Position numbers and translations under genes: made by a program. Source: an uncultured Collinsella sp. (lineage in GTDB: Bacteria; Actinomycetota; Coriobacteriia; Coriobacteriales; Coriobacteriaceae). Taken from it: a stretch of 19,063 nucleotides of DNA. The notes under the pieces are model-generated. The model was not told where the DNA came from. It did no database searches and saw only the letters and a program-made list of their open reading frames with translations. The stretch spans positions 1 through 19,063 of the forward strand of contig UPXY01000029.1 of assembly GCA_900538305.1 (NCBI GenBank), written 5' to 3'. Positions 7,046-13,042 of the stretch are shown piece after piece; within the stretch, counting starts at the first letter, position 1, and every line of letters starts with the position of its first letter.

Positions 7046-7898
7046 CGGAACCCTCCCCGCCCATCATGGCCACGATGCCCATGATACGGTCGAAGAACTC
7101 CTGGCGGCTCGTATCTCCGCGGCGGAGCTCGGTGAAGATGCGGCCGTCGCGGATGAAGAGCACGCGGTGCGTGTAGCTCGCCGCGAAGCTATCGTGCGTG
7201 ACCATAAGCACGGTCGCCTGGTAGCTGCGGTTCATGGTCTCGAAGCTCTCGAGCAGAAGACGGGCATTCTTGGAGTCGAGTGCGCCTGTGGGCTCGTCGG
7301 CCATGATGATGGCCGGATCCGTGACGAGTGCTCGCGCCGCCGCCACGCGTTGCTGCTGACCGCCCGAAAGCTGGTAGGGATACTTGTCGAGCGTCTCCTG
7401 GATGCCTAAGCGGCACGCGACATCCGTGACGCGGGCGAGCGTCTCCTTGGCCGGCGTGCGGCTGATGGTGAGCGGCAGTGCGATGTTCTCACGTGCGGTG
7501 AGCGTGTCGAGCAGGTTCGAATCCTGGAAGATGAAGCCGAGCTGCTCGCGACGGAACTTCGTAAGCTTCTGCGCCTTCAAGCGCGTAACGTCCTCGCCGT
7601 TGACGAGCACGCTGCCGCCCGTGACCTTGTCGATGGTCGACACGCAGTTGAGTAGCGTCGACTTGCCGGATCCCGAGGCGCCCATGATGCCCACGAAGTC
7701 GCCCTTCGCCACCGTGAACGATACATCGCGCAGGGCATGCGTGACGTTATTGCGGCTGCCGTAGACCTTCTCGATGTGGCGCACGTCGAGCACCGTGGGT
7801 GCAGCCGAAGCGCCAGCGGGCGTGGAAGAAGGTACTGCTTGCGCCGCCGCGGCGCCGCCGAAGGCAAAGTGCTGCGCCTCAGAGGGAATGCTTGCCAT
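7035..7898 (-). CDS. BceA-like ABC transporter ATP-binding protein
   Basis: A 287-aa ATPase of the MacB/LolD/BceA group and partner of the overlapping permease gene. Walker A GASGSGKST (73-81), Q-loop FIFQDSNLLDTLTARENI (122-139, a very BceA-like stretch), signature LSGGQQQR (177-184), Walker B IIMADEP (197-203) and H-loop His235 are all intact. The ATG at 7898 follows AAAGGATCGATC; an in-frame ATG at 7913 lies against a hairpin and has no ribosome site. Odd feature: about 35 Ala/Pro/Ser-rich residues precede the usual start of the ATPase fold (near LDVRHIEKVYG), possibly a flexible tether. It lies 59 bases after the 77-aa membrane protein gene. Confidence 0.92.
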   Translation of the reverse strand: MASIPSEAQHFAFGGAAAAQAVPSSTPAGASAAPTVLDVRHIEKVYGSRNNVTHALRDVSFTVAKGDFVGIMGASGSGKSTLLNCVSTIDKVTGGSVLVNGEDVTRLKAQKLTKFRREQLGFIFQDSNLLDTLTARENIALPLTISRTPAKETLARVTDVACRLGIQETLDKYPYQLSGGQQQRVAAARALVTDPAIIMADEPTGALDSKNARLLLESFETMNRSYQATVLMVTHDSFAASYTHRVLFIRDGRIFTELRRGDTSRQEFFDRIMGIVAMMGGEGSDAL

Positions 7899-7915
7899 GA
7901 TCGATCCTTTCATTC

Positions 7916-7950
7916 ATGTCCCAAAAAGGGACAGGAGCATTTTGGGACAT
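7916..7950. repeat. Three-armed alternating palindrome upstream of the BceA-like gene
   Basis: ATGTCCCAAAA (7916-7926) pairs perfectly with TTTTGGGACAT (7940-7950). Its TGTCCC can instead pair with GGGACA (7928-7933) across five A residues. The design, one arm with two possible partners, mirrors 4811-4849. It lies in the 59-base gap before bceA-like, on the transcribed leader side. It may be a repeat insertion, an mRNA-processing site or a weak attenuator. Confidence 0.7.
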
Positions 7951-7957
7951 TACGCGC

Positions 7958-8191
7958 TTAGCGGGAGACGTTCCACAACAGAACAATCATACCGATGGAG
8001 AGCGCCGCCATGATGACGAGCCAGATGACTGTCTCGGCAACCGACATGCCCGCGCGCGCTACCGGATTCTTCGGCTTCCGCTCGGGCATGCGGTCATACG
8101 GGCTTGCATACGCGAGCTTCGGCCCCGCCGCAAGGGTGCATGCAGCGCCTAACGTTGGCTTCTCGATCATCTTGCTGCTTGTGGTCTTCAT
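7958..8191 (-). CDS. Small single-pass membrane protein, hypothetical (77 aa)
   Basis: I do not recognise a family. The product has a polar N-terminal part of about 50 residues, with Lys/Arg and Pro (PERKPKNPVARAG), then one C-terminal hydrophobic helix (about residues 53-74) ending in NVSR, so it is a tail-anchored membrane protein by appearance. The ATG at 8191 follows AGGAGG with an 8-base gap, an excellent site; a GTG at 8200 overlaps that site and is rejected. It is the first gene of the BceAB-like operon, 59 bases ahead of the ATPase. Small membrane proteins beside transporters often modulate them; that role here is inference. Confidence 0.72.
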   Translation of the reverse strand: MKTTSSKMIEKPTLGAACTLAAGPKLAYASPYDRMPERKPKNPVARAGMSVAETVIWLVIMAALSIGMIVLLWNVSR

Positions 8192-8248
8192 CCGAACCAC
8201 CTCCTGAGCATATCCTCGCAGGAGGCGTCGCGCAGAGCCATCGATTTA

Positions 8249-8277
8249 CCTTACGCTTGCCTTGCAGTTTTGTAAGG
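8249..8277 (-). promoter_or_regulatory. Possible operator upstream of the BceAB-like operon
   Basis: CCTTAC (8249-8254) and GTAAGG (8272-8277) form a perfect inverted repeat, with CTTGC repeated between them, 58-86 bases upstream of the 77-aa gene start. The stretch is more AT-rich than its surroundings. No convincing -35/-10 pair was found, so this is only a candidate regulator site. Confidence 0.3.
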
Positions 8278-8450
8278 TTTGCAAAAGTACCCCAGGGGTT
8301 TTTCGGCATGTTAAATAACCCCAGGGGTTTTTTAACATGGCGTGACAACTGCTATCGTAAGCGCGTCTATCATGCTATGTTAAAAAACCCCTGGGGTTAT
8401 TTAACATGACGCACCCCTTTGTCGAGAAACCCCTGGGGTAATTTTACAAA
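8278..8450. repeat. Cluster of four CCCCAGGGG palindromic repeats
   Basis: Four units of about 33 bases centre on ACCCCAGGGGT or its complement: 8278-8310, 8307-8339, 8377-8408 and 8418-8450. The outer two follow the pattern TTTGYAAAAKTACCCC-AGGGGTTT-YTCGRCA and face opposite ways. A decayed unit follows at 8468-8488 (CCCGGGGTGATT). Good and decayed copies reappear at the window's right end. The cluster fills the divergent region between the BceAB-like operon and the Nudix-Vsr gene, and 8201-8525 holds no credible gene. Confidence 0.85.
8307..8408. repeat. Large inverted repeat with 32-base perfect arms
   Basis: Arms 8308-8339 and 8377-8408 are exact reverse complements over 32 bases. Each arm is itself nearly palindromic (GTTAAATAACCCC against GGGGTTTTTTAAC, one mismatch). 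The 37-base spacer (8340-8376) shows no motif. This could form a cruciform, or in RNA either one long hairpin or two short ones. Confidence 0.85.
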
Positions 8451-8525
8451 CGAATCCAGCCAGAAGAGTCCCGGGGTGATTCCGCGTGATACGATAAGCG
8501 GAAAACGGACTACCAAAGGAGCTTC

Positions 8526-9374
8526 GTGAAGACAGTACGCGTGGCGGCAGGCATCATATGCGAGCAGGAAGACGGTGCAGACTCCGGCCGCGTCCTTGCC
8601 GTACAGCGCGGCTACGGCGACATGAAGGGACTCTGGGAGTTCCCCGGCGGCAAGGTCGAGCGCGGCGAGACCCCCAAAGAAGCATGCCGTCGCGAGCTTG
8701 CCGAAGAGCTCAAGGTGCGCATCACCGACCTCCGCGATTTCTACTCTGTCGAATACGACTACCCAGATTTTCACCTCTCCATGGAGTGCTTTCTGTGCAG
8801 CATCGAGGAGGGTAAGCCGAAGAAGAGCGATCGGCAGCTCGATATCCGCTGGGTCGAGCGCACCTCTCTTGCCAAGCTCGAGTGGATGCCCGCCGACCGC
8901 GAGCTCGTGCGTACCCTCGCGCATGCCAAAACGACCGACGACCTGCAAGCCCTCGCGAAGCGCCGCCATGACAGCCGCCACTCCATGCAGGGCAACAAGC
9001 GCCAGAACACCAAGCCCGAGATGCTCGTACGTCAGCGCCTGCGCGAGGCGGGGCTCACCGGCTACCGCCTGCAGTGGAAGAAGGCGCCCGGCAGGCCGGA
9101 CATCGCCTTCCCCGGCCGCAAAGTCGCGATTTTCGTAAACGGCTGCTTCTGGCACCGCTGTCCGCACTGCAACCCTTCGGTTCCCAAGCGAAACACCGAG
9201 TTTTGGGAGGCGAAGTTCCGCCGCAACGTCGAGCGCGACCGCCGAGCCATCGCCGAGCTCGAAGAACTCGGATGGACCGCGATCACCATCTGGGAGTGCG
9301 AGCTCAAGCGCGACCGCATCGATGAGACCATGGAACGCGTGGTCGAACAGGTGAAATCCGCCGCCGTGAAATAG
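8526..9374 (+). CDS. Nudix (MutT-type) hydrolase fused to Vsr-type mismatch endonuclease
   Basis: One 282-aa chain with two complete catalytic domains. Residues 1-130 are a MutT-like Nudix hydrolase: box G42-x5-E48-x7-R56-E57-L-x-E60-E61, with Lys63 where the last Gly is usual; WEFPGGKVE is typical of 8-oxo-dGTP/CTP pyrophosphohydrolases. Residues about 154-270 are Vsr: NTKPEMLVRQRL, PGRPDIAFP (catalytic Asp192), FVNGCFWH (Cys207, catalytic His210), Cys212/His214/Cys215, RNTEFWEAK, NVERDRR, and IWECEL (Cys258) completing the zinc site. Vsr nicks 5' of T in T:G mismatches. The GTG at 8526 follows AAAGGAG with a short 4-base gap. An internal ATG before the Vsr part has no ribosome site, so a fused product is expected. 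It is flanked by the CCCCAGGGG cluster, with no methyltransferase nearby. Confidence 0.92.
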   Translation: MKTVRVAAGIICEQEDGADSGRVLAVQRGYGDMKGLWEFPGGKVERGETPKEACRRELAEELKVRITDLRDFYSVEYDYPDFHLSMECFLCSIEEGKPKKSDRQLDIRWVERTSLAKLEWMPADRELVRTLAHAKTTDDLQALAKRRHDSRHSMQGNKRQNTKPEMLVRQRLREAGLTGYRLQWKKAPGRPDIAFPGRKVAIFVNGCFWHRCPHCNPSVPKRNTEFWEAKFRRNVERDRRAIAELEELGWTAITIWECELKRDRIDETMERVVEQVKSAAVK

Positions 9375-9567
9375 TTCGCCGCGTTGAGTCGGCACATGCC
9401 GGACGCTTGCACAATGAAATCCCCGTCGTCCGCTGACGAGAAAGTGTGTCCGGCCGTTGTCCAAATACTTAAGATTCGCCGCCAGACGCTTCCGCATGTC
9501 GCCGAAATATGCGCTTTACCTGCGCGTTCTTCAGCGTCATGATTAACGCAAGACACCTTAAGCGCAT

Positions 9568-9637
9568 CTTATGTCATTCCCCGTGCGCACCGGACATAAT
9601 AAGGCCAGGTCGTCCAAGAGCAGCACTTGGGCGAACC
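9568..9637. other. Intergenic stem-loops between Nudix-Vsr and a doubtful small ORF
   Basis: Positions 9375-9567 show nothing I can support. Then TTATGTC (9569-9575) pairs with GACATAA (9593-9599), with the palindrome GTGCGCAC (9583-9590) in its loop. Next, GGTCGTCCAAG (9608-9618) pairs with CTTGGGCGAACC (9626-9637), with one bulged A and one G-T pair. A third stem, GCACGGG (9695-9701) / CCCGTGC (9722-9728), lies within the following ORF. They might be a structured leader or a small RNA; no known riboswitch signature is recognised. Confidence 0.3.
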
Positions 9638-9669
9638 CATATGTAGGTGGATGAGCGGGGAGGCTCGTG

Positions 9670-9891
9670 ATGCATTCCTCTAGAAACGCAGCTAGCACGG
9701 GTTCTCAGCAGCATCTTTCCTCCCGTGCAACCTGGATCTCCTTCCCCCCGACACCGAGATTCAGCCTCCCCGACTCCACCGCATCGCCCTGCAATCGCTC
9801 AAACGACCAGAAGGCGAATCTCATGCACGCCTGGGACGAAGCGCGCGACGCGCTGAACATCCTCCCCTTCTCCCCGGCTTCCGATCGCTAA
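9670..9891 (+). CDS. Doubtful small ORF (73 aa)
   Basis: The ATG at 9670 is preceded by GGGGAGG with a 7-base gap, which is the main support. The product is Ser/Pro-rich with no domain I recognise, ending in EARDALNILPFSPASDR. A nucleotide stretch resembling its last 14 codons recurs after the repeat at 9983-10019 (DELSNLPFAPEAR in one frame), suggesting duplication or decay. It could be a remnant or a non-coding transcript with a chance ribosome site. Confidence 0.22.
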   Translation: MHSSRNAASTGSQQHLSSRATWISFPPTPRFSLPDSTASPCNRSNDQKANLMHAWDEARDALNILPFSPASDR

Positions 9892-9911
9892 CGTACGAAA
9901 ACACATGAACC

Positions 9912-9981
9912 ATGACAGTTTCCCCTGGCACCGCTGTCACGGTGGCGAACCGTGACGGTTTCCCCTGGCACGGCTGTCACG
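9912..9981. repeat. Tandem TGACAGTTTCCCC-type palindromic repeat
   Basis: Two near-identical units, 9912-9940 and 9952-9980, each read GTGACRGTTTCCCCTGGCAC followed by SGCTGTCAC, with short inverted ends GTGAC/GTCAC. The first half matches the palindrome at 1369-1395. No coding frame is sensible through it. The stretch 9981-10082 beyond it holds no feature except the partial match to the end of the preceding ORF. Confidence 0.75.
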
Positions 9982-10082
9982 CGACGAGCTGAGCAACCTC
10001 CCCTTCGCACCGGAAGCACGGTGGCGTAGCCGCCGCCCAAGCCGAGCAAAACGCCCGACCCTTCATCCGGCGCGACCCTGAA

Positions 10083-10110
10083 AGAAAAAGCCCCTCTCGG
10101 GGCTTTTTCT
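10083..10110. terminator. Bidirectional intrinsic terminator
   Basis: A perfect 12-base stem AGAAAAAGCCCC / GGGGCTTTTTCT with loop TCTC. A-rich and T-rich flanks lie on both sides, so it can work on both strands. On the - strand it lies 57 bases after the htpG stop and is its obvious terminator. Confidence 0.9.
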
Positions 10111-10166
10111 GAGGACTGTTTACGTGCGAATGAGAGAGGCTGTTTTGCTCAGCGCGACCAAGCGCT

Positions 10167-12218
10167 CTACATCAGCGCGCAGATGCTTGTCGCGAAAGCC
10201 ACCGGATCTTCGGGCAAGATGCCCTCCACCAGCAGCGCCTGGTCATACAGCAAGCCGGCATAGAGCCCGAGCTTCTCGATCTCTCCCGCCTCCTGGGCAG
10301 CCACGAGCTTGGCAAACACCGGATGCTGGGCATTGAGCTCGAGCACGCGCTGCGTCTTGGGCAGACCCTCGATATCGCCTTCAGGTCCGCGCTTCAACAC
10401 CTTCTCCATCTCGAGCGAAAGCGGTCCTTCCGTCGTAATGCACGCCGGGGACGCATCTTCGCCTACCAGGCGCGAAGAGACGGAGACCTTCTCAACCTTG
10501 TCGCCGAGCGCCTCCTTCATGGCGTTGAACAGCGCCTCGTGCTCCTTGGTAGCTTCTTCCGCCTGCTTCTTCTCGTCCTCGCTCGCAAGATCGAGGTCGC
10601 CGGTTGCGACGTTCTTGAGCTCCAGATGGCGGTCTTCGAGCTCGGGCTCGGCGCCGTCGGCCACAGCCTTCGCCGCGGCCTCGCGCGCCGCCTCGTCGTC
10701 GTAGACCTTCGGCATATCCTTCGCCACATACTCGCGCATGGCCTGGAACGTGAACTCGTCCACGTCCTGCGTGCAGAGCAGCACGTCGTAGCCACGCGCA
10801 AGCACGCCCGTCACCACAGGCATCTTGCTCAAGCGCTCGCGGTCATCGCCAGCCGCGTAGTAGATGGCCTTCTGGTCTTCGGGCATCGCCTTCGCGTACT
10901 CCGCGAGCGTGACCATCTTCTGCTCCTGTGCGCTCCAGAAGAGCAGTAGGTCGGCAAGCTCGCTCGCCTTCGCACCGTAGCTGTTGTAGATGCCGAACTT
11001 CAGACCGCGGCCGAAATTCTCGAAGAACGACTCGTAGGCCGCGCGATCATCATCGCGCATCGCCTCGAGCTCGGAGGTGACCTTCTTCTCGATGCGCTTC
11101 GCGATGGCGTGGAGCTGGCGATCGTGCTGCAGCGTCTCGCGCGAGATGTTGAGCGACACGTCCTCGGAGTCCACGACGCCGCGCACGAAGTTGTAGTAAT
11201 CCGGCAGCAGGTCGGCGCACTTTTCCATGATCATCACGTTCGAGCTGTAGAGCGCGAGGCCCTTCTCGTAATCCTTGCTGTAGAGGTCGAAGGGCGCACG
11301 GCTGGGCACGAAAAGCAGGGCGTCGTACTCGAGCGCGCCCTCCGCATGGAAGGAGATGGTACGTGCCGGATTCTCGAAATCGTGGAACGTGCTCTTGTAG
11401 AACTCGCTGTAGTCCTCCTTGCTCACGTCGCCCGCGCGCTTCTTCCAGATGGGCGTCATGGAGTTGATGGTCTCGAGCTCCCGATAGTCCTCGTATTCGG
11501 GCTGATAATCGTCGCCCGCGTCCTCGGGCTTCGGCTTCTGGCGGCTCTTCGTGACCATCATCTGAATGGGGTAGCGCACGTAGTTGCTGTAGCGCTTGAT
11601 GAGGTCCTTGAGCGCCCACTCGGAAAGGTAGCGGTCGTAGTTCTCGCCGGGTTCGGCGGGCTCGCCGGGCTGCGTAGGCTTTGCCGGCTCGTTGTCGCGG
11701 AGCGTGAGGATCACGTCGGTACCGTGCCCCGCACGCTCGCCGGGCTCGATGGTGTAGCCCTCGAGACCGTCGGATTCCCACACATGTGCCCCATCCTCGC
11801 CATAGGCGCGGCTCACTACCTGCACGCGCTTCGCGACCATGAATGCGGAATAGAAGCCCACGCCGAACTGGCCGATGATATCCACGGCGTCGCCCTGGTG
11901 CTCGGCGTTCTCGGTCTTGAACTCCTGGCTACCGGAATGCGCGATAGTGCCGAGGTTGCGCTCGAGCTCGTCGGCCGTCATGCCGATACCGTTGTCCGAA
12001 ACGGTGATCGTGCGCGCGTCGCGGTCGAAGCTCACGCGAATGGCAAGGTCGCCCTGCTCAACATGCATATCGTCGTTCGTGAGGCTCTTGAAGTTGAGTT
12101 TATCCACCGCGTCGGAGGCGTTCGAGATGAGCTCGCGCAGGAAGATCTCCTTGTTGGTGTAGATCGAATTGATCATGAGGTCGAGGAGCTTCTTGCTTTC
12201 GGTTTTGAACTTGCGCAT
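10167..12218 (-). CDS. htpG: Molecular chaperone HtpG (bacterial Hsp90)
   Basis: A 683-aa cytosolic ATP-dependent chaperone that helps mature and reactivate client proteins, usually with DnaK. The GHKL ATPase domain is intact: LRELISNASDAVDKL (28-41; catalytic Glu29, Asn33, Asp37), DNGIGM (75-80), and the lid GQFGVGFYS (116-124). The middle domain carries NISRETLQHDRQL with the conserved Arg of the ATPase loop. The C-terminal dimerisation domain is complete; length is slightly above the usual 620-640. Part of the excess is a Pro/Glu-rich insert, NEPAKPTQPGEPAEPGENYD (176-195), where other HtpGs have a short acidic loop. The ATG at 12218 follows GAAAGGA at a long 11-base gap. It is a lone gene. 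No CIRCE or HAIR operator was seen upstream. Confidence 0.97.
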   Translation of the reverse strand: MRKFKTESKKLLDLMINSIYTNKEIFLRELISNASDAVDKLNFKSLTNDDMHVEQGDLAIRVSFDRDARTITVSDNGIGMTADELERNLGTIAHSGSQEFKTENAEHQGDAVDIIGQFGVGFYSAFMVAKRVQVVSRAYGEDGAHVWESDGLEGYTIEPGERAGHGTDVILTLRDNEPAKPTQPGEPAEPGENYDRYLSEWALKDLIKRYSNYVRYPIQMMVTKSRQKPKPEDAGDDYQPEYEDYRELETINSMTPIWKKRAGDVSKEDYSEFYKSTFHDFENPARTISFHAEGALEYDALLFVPSRAPFDLYSKDYEKGLALYSSNVMIMEKCADLLPDYYNFVRGVVDSEDVSLNISRETLQHDRQLHAIAKRIEKKVTSELEAMRDDDRAAYESFFENFGRGLKFGIYNSYGAKASELADLLLFWSAQEQKMVTLAEYAKAMPEDQKAIYYAAGDDRERLSKMPVVTGVLARGYDVLLCTQDVDEFTFQAMREYVAKDMPKVYDDEAAREAAAKAVADGAEPELEDRHLELKNVATGDLDLASEDEKKQAEEATKEHEALFNAMKEALGDKVEKVSVSSRLVGEDASPACITTEGPLSLEMEKVLKRGPEGDIEGLPKTQRVLELNAQHPVFAKLVAAQEAGEIEKLGLYAGLLYDQALLVEGILPEDPVAFATSICALM

Positions 12219-12248
12219 ACGAGGGTCGTTCCTTTCAAATGGCGCCGT

Positions 12249-12282
12249 GTTCGCCCGCGGTCACGACGCCGCGGGAGCGAAC
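12249..12282 (-). promoter_or_regulatory. Hairpin in the htpG leader
   Basis: GTTCGCCCGCGG (12249-12260) pairs with CCGCGGGAGCGAAC (12269-12282), with one bulged base and an 8-base loop, giving 12 pairs. It lies 31-64 bases upstream of the htpG ATG, just downstream (in - strand sense) of an AT-rich patch (12286-12311, TATAGC and TTATAA) likely to hold the promoter. It does not cover the ribosome site, so a simple thermometer is not supported. The rest of 12219-12478 has no gene. Confidence 0.45.
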
Positions 12283-12478
12283 CTGCTATATTCAGACTTA
12301 GATTTTATAACCCATTCGCGCGCAGATATGCACTGCTCGTGAGATTCACCGGATTGGCGAACGCCGCTCACGGCATTCGATGCCGGCGACGTACGCGGGC
12401 GCACAACCTGGTATCTACGCGCAGCGAACAAGCATCCACCGAGATGCCGGTTGTCCCAGGCGCAGTTGTCTCGAACGG

Positions 12479-12985
12479 TTACAGCAGCTTCGCCATCCAC
12501 ACGTGCGGCTGGCCCTCGTCCTCATAATCGACGTCACGGATCGCCTCGTACCCAAGCTGCTCGTACATGCCGCGGATGTATTCTTGCGCATGGAGCTTCA
12601 TGAGCTGGGCACCGGCTGTGCGCGCCGCCTCCTCTGCCGCCCGCGCGAGCGCGAGAGCGAACCCCTGTCGACGCGCCGATGCAACCACCGCCACGCGCCC
12701 CATGAGGTAGGTTCGGCTCGCATCGACCTGCTCATCGAACGCGCACGCGGGCGACTGCGGCACCTCCGGGCTCAACGTGCGCTCCAGCTCCTCGGGAAAC
12801 ACCCGGGCACAACCCACGAGCCCACCATGCGCATAGCCCGTCACATGGATGCAGCGGAGATCGTCATCAATCGCTTCGAATTCATTCTCGTATCCCTGCT
12901 CTTCCATGAAGACGATGCGCCGCACCTCGAAGGCGTCCGCTTTGCATCCCGCGAAATCGATACTCGTCTTGATCTCGAGCGTCAT
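12479..12985 (-). CDS. GNAT-family N-acetyltransferase (ElaA-like)
   Basis: A 168-aa single-domain acetyltransferase that would move acetyl from acetyl-CoA to an amine; the substrate is unknown. VFMEEQGYENEFEAIDDD (25-42) matches the N-terminal motif of ElaA-like GNATs. GRVAVVASARRQGFALALARAA (96-117) is motif A with the pyrophosphate-binding loop, here RRQGFA rather than the strict R-x-x-G-x-G/A. LHAQEYIRGMYEQLGYEAI (131-149) and the tail DEGQPHVWM are ElaA-like. The ATG at 12985 follows GGGGAG with a 5-base gap. It lies 57 bases after the histidine kinase gene in the same direction, so it may be read through from that operon, with no evident functional link. Confidence 0.88.
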   Translation of the reverse strand: MTLEIKTSIDFAGCKADAFEVRRIVFMEEQGYENEFEAIDDDLRCIHVTGYAHGGLVGCARVFPEELERTLSPEVPQSPACAFDEQVDASRTYLMGRVAVVASARRQGFALALARAAEEAARTAGAQLMKLHAQEYIRGMYEQLGYEAIRDVDYEDEGQPHVWMAKLL

Positions 12986-13042
12986 GACGGCTCCCCACGT
13001 ACGAATCCCTGCATGATGGCGCGAGAACGGGAGGGCCGTTCC

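Noticed and set aside
4847..7898. MacAB-type or LolCDE transporter
   Set aside because: The permease has about ten helices with the large domain between helices 7 and 8, the BceB arrangement, and no MacA-like gene is present.
8278..8450. CRISPR array
   Set aside because: Units alternate in orientation, spacing is irregular, spacers are not uniform and no cas gene is present.
8397..9497. 366-aa frame antisense to the Nudix-Vsr gene, starting with RLAANLKYL
   Set aside because: The first residues vaguely recall helix-turn-helix regulators, but the rest has no motif and mirrors the Nudix-Vsr codons; no ribosome site.
9383..9538. Short + strand frame after the Nudix-Vsr gene
   Set aside because: Starts only at TTG without a ribosome site and shows no family resemblance; could not be told from non-coding DNA.
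9601..9730. SRP RNA, T-box or other known riboswitch
   Set aside because: Stem-loops are present but none of the conserved motifs of these RNA families could be found.
12219..12320. CIRCE (HrcA) or HAIR (HspR) element before htpG
   Set aside because: Neither TTAGCACTC/GAGTGCTAA nor CTTGAGT/ACTCAAG is present.
11109..12527. 472-aa frame antisense to htpG
   Set aside because: Shadow of a highly conserved gene; low-information Leu/Val/Arg/His composition.
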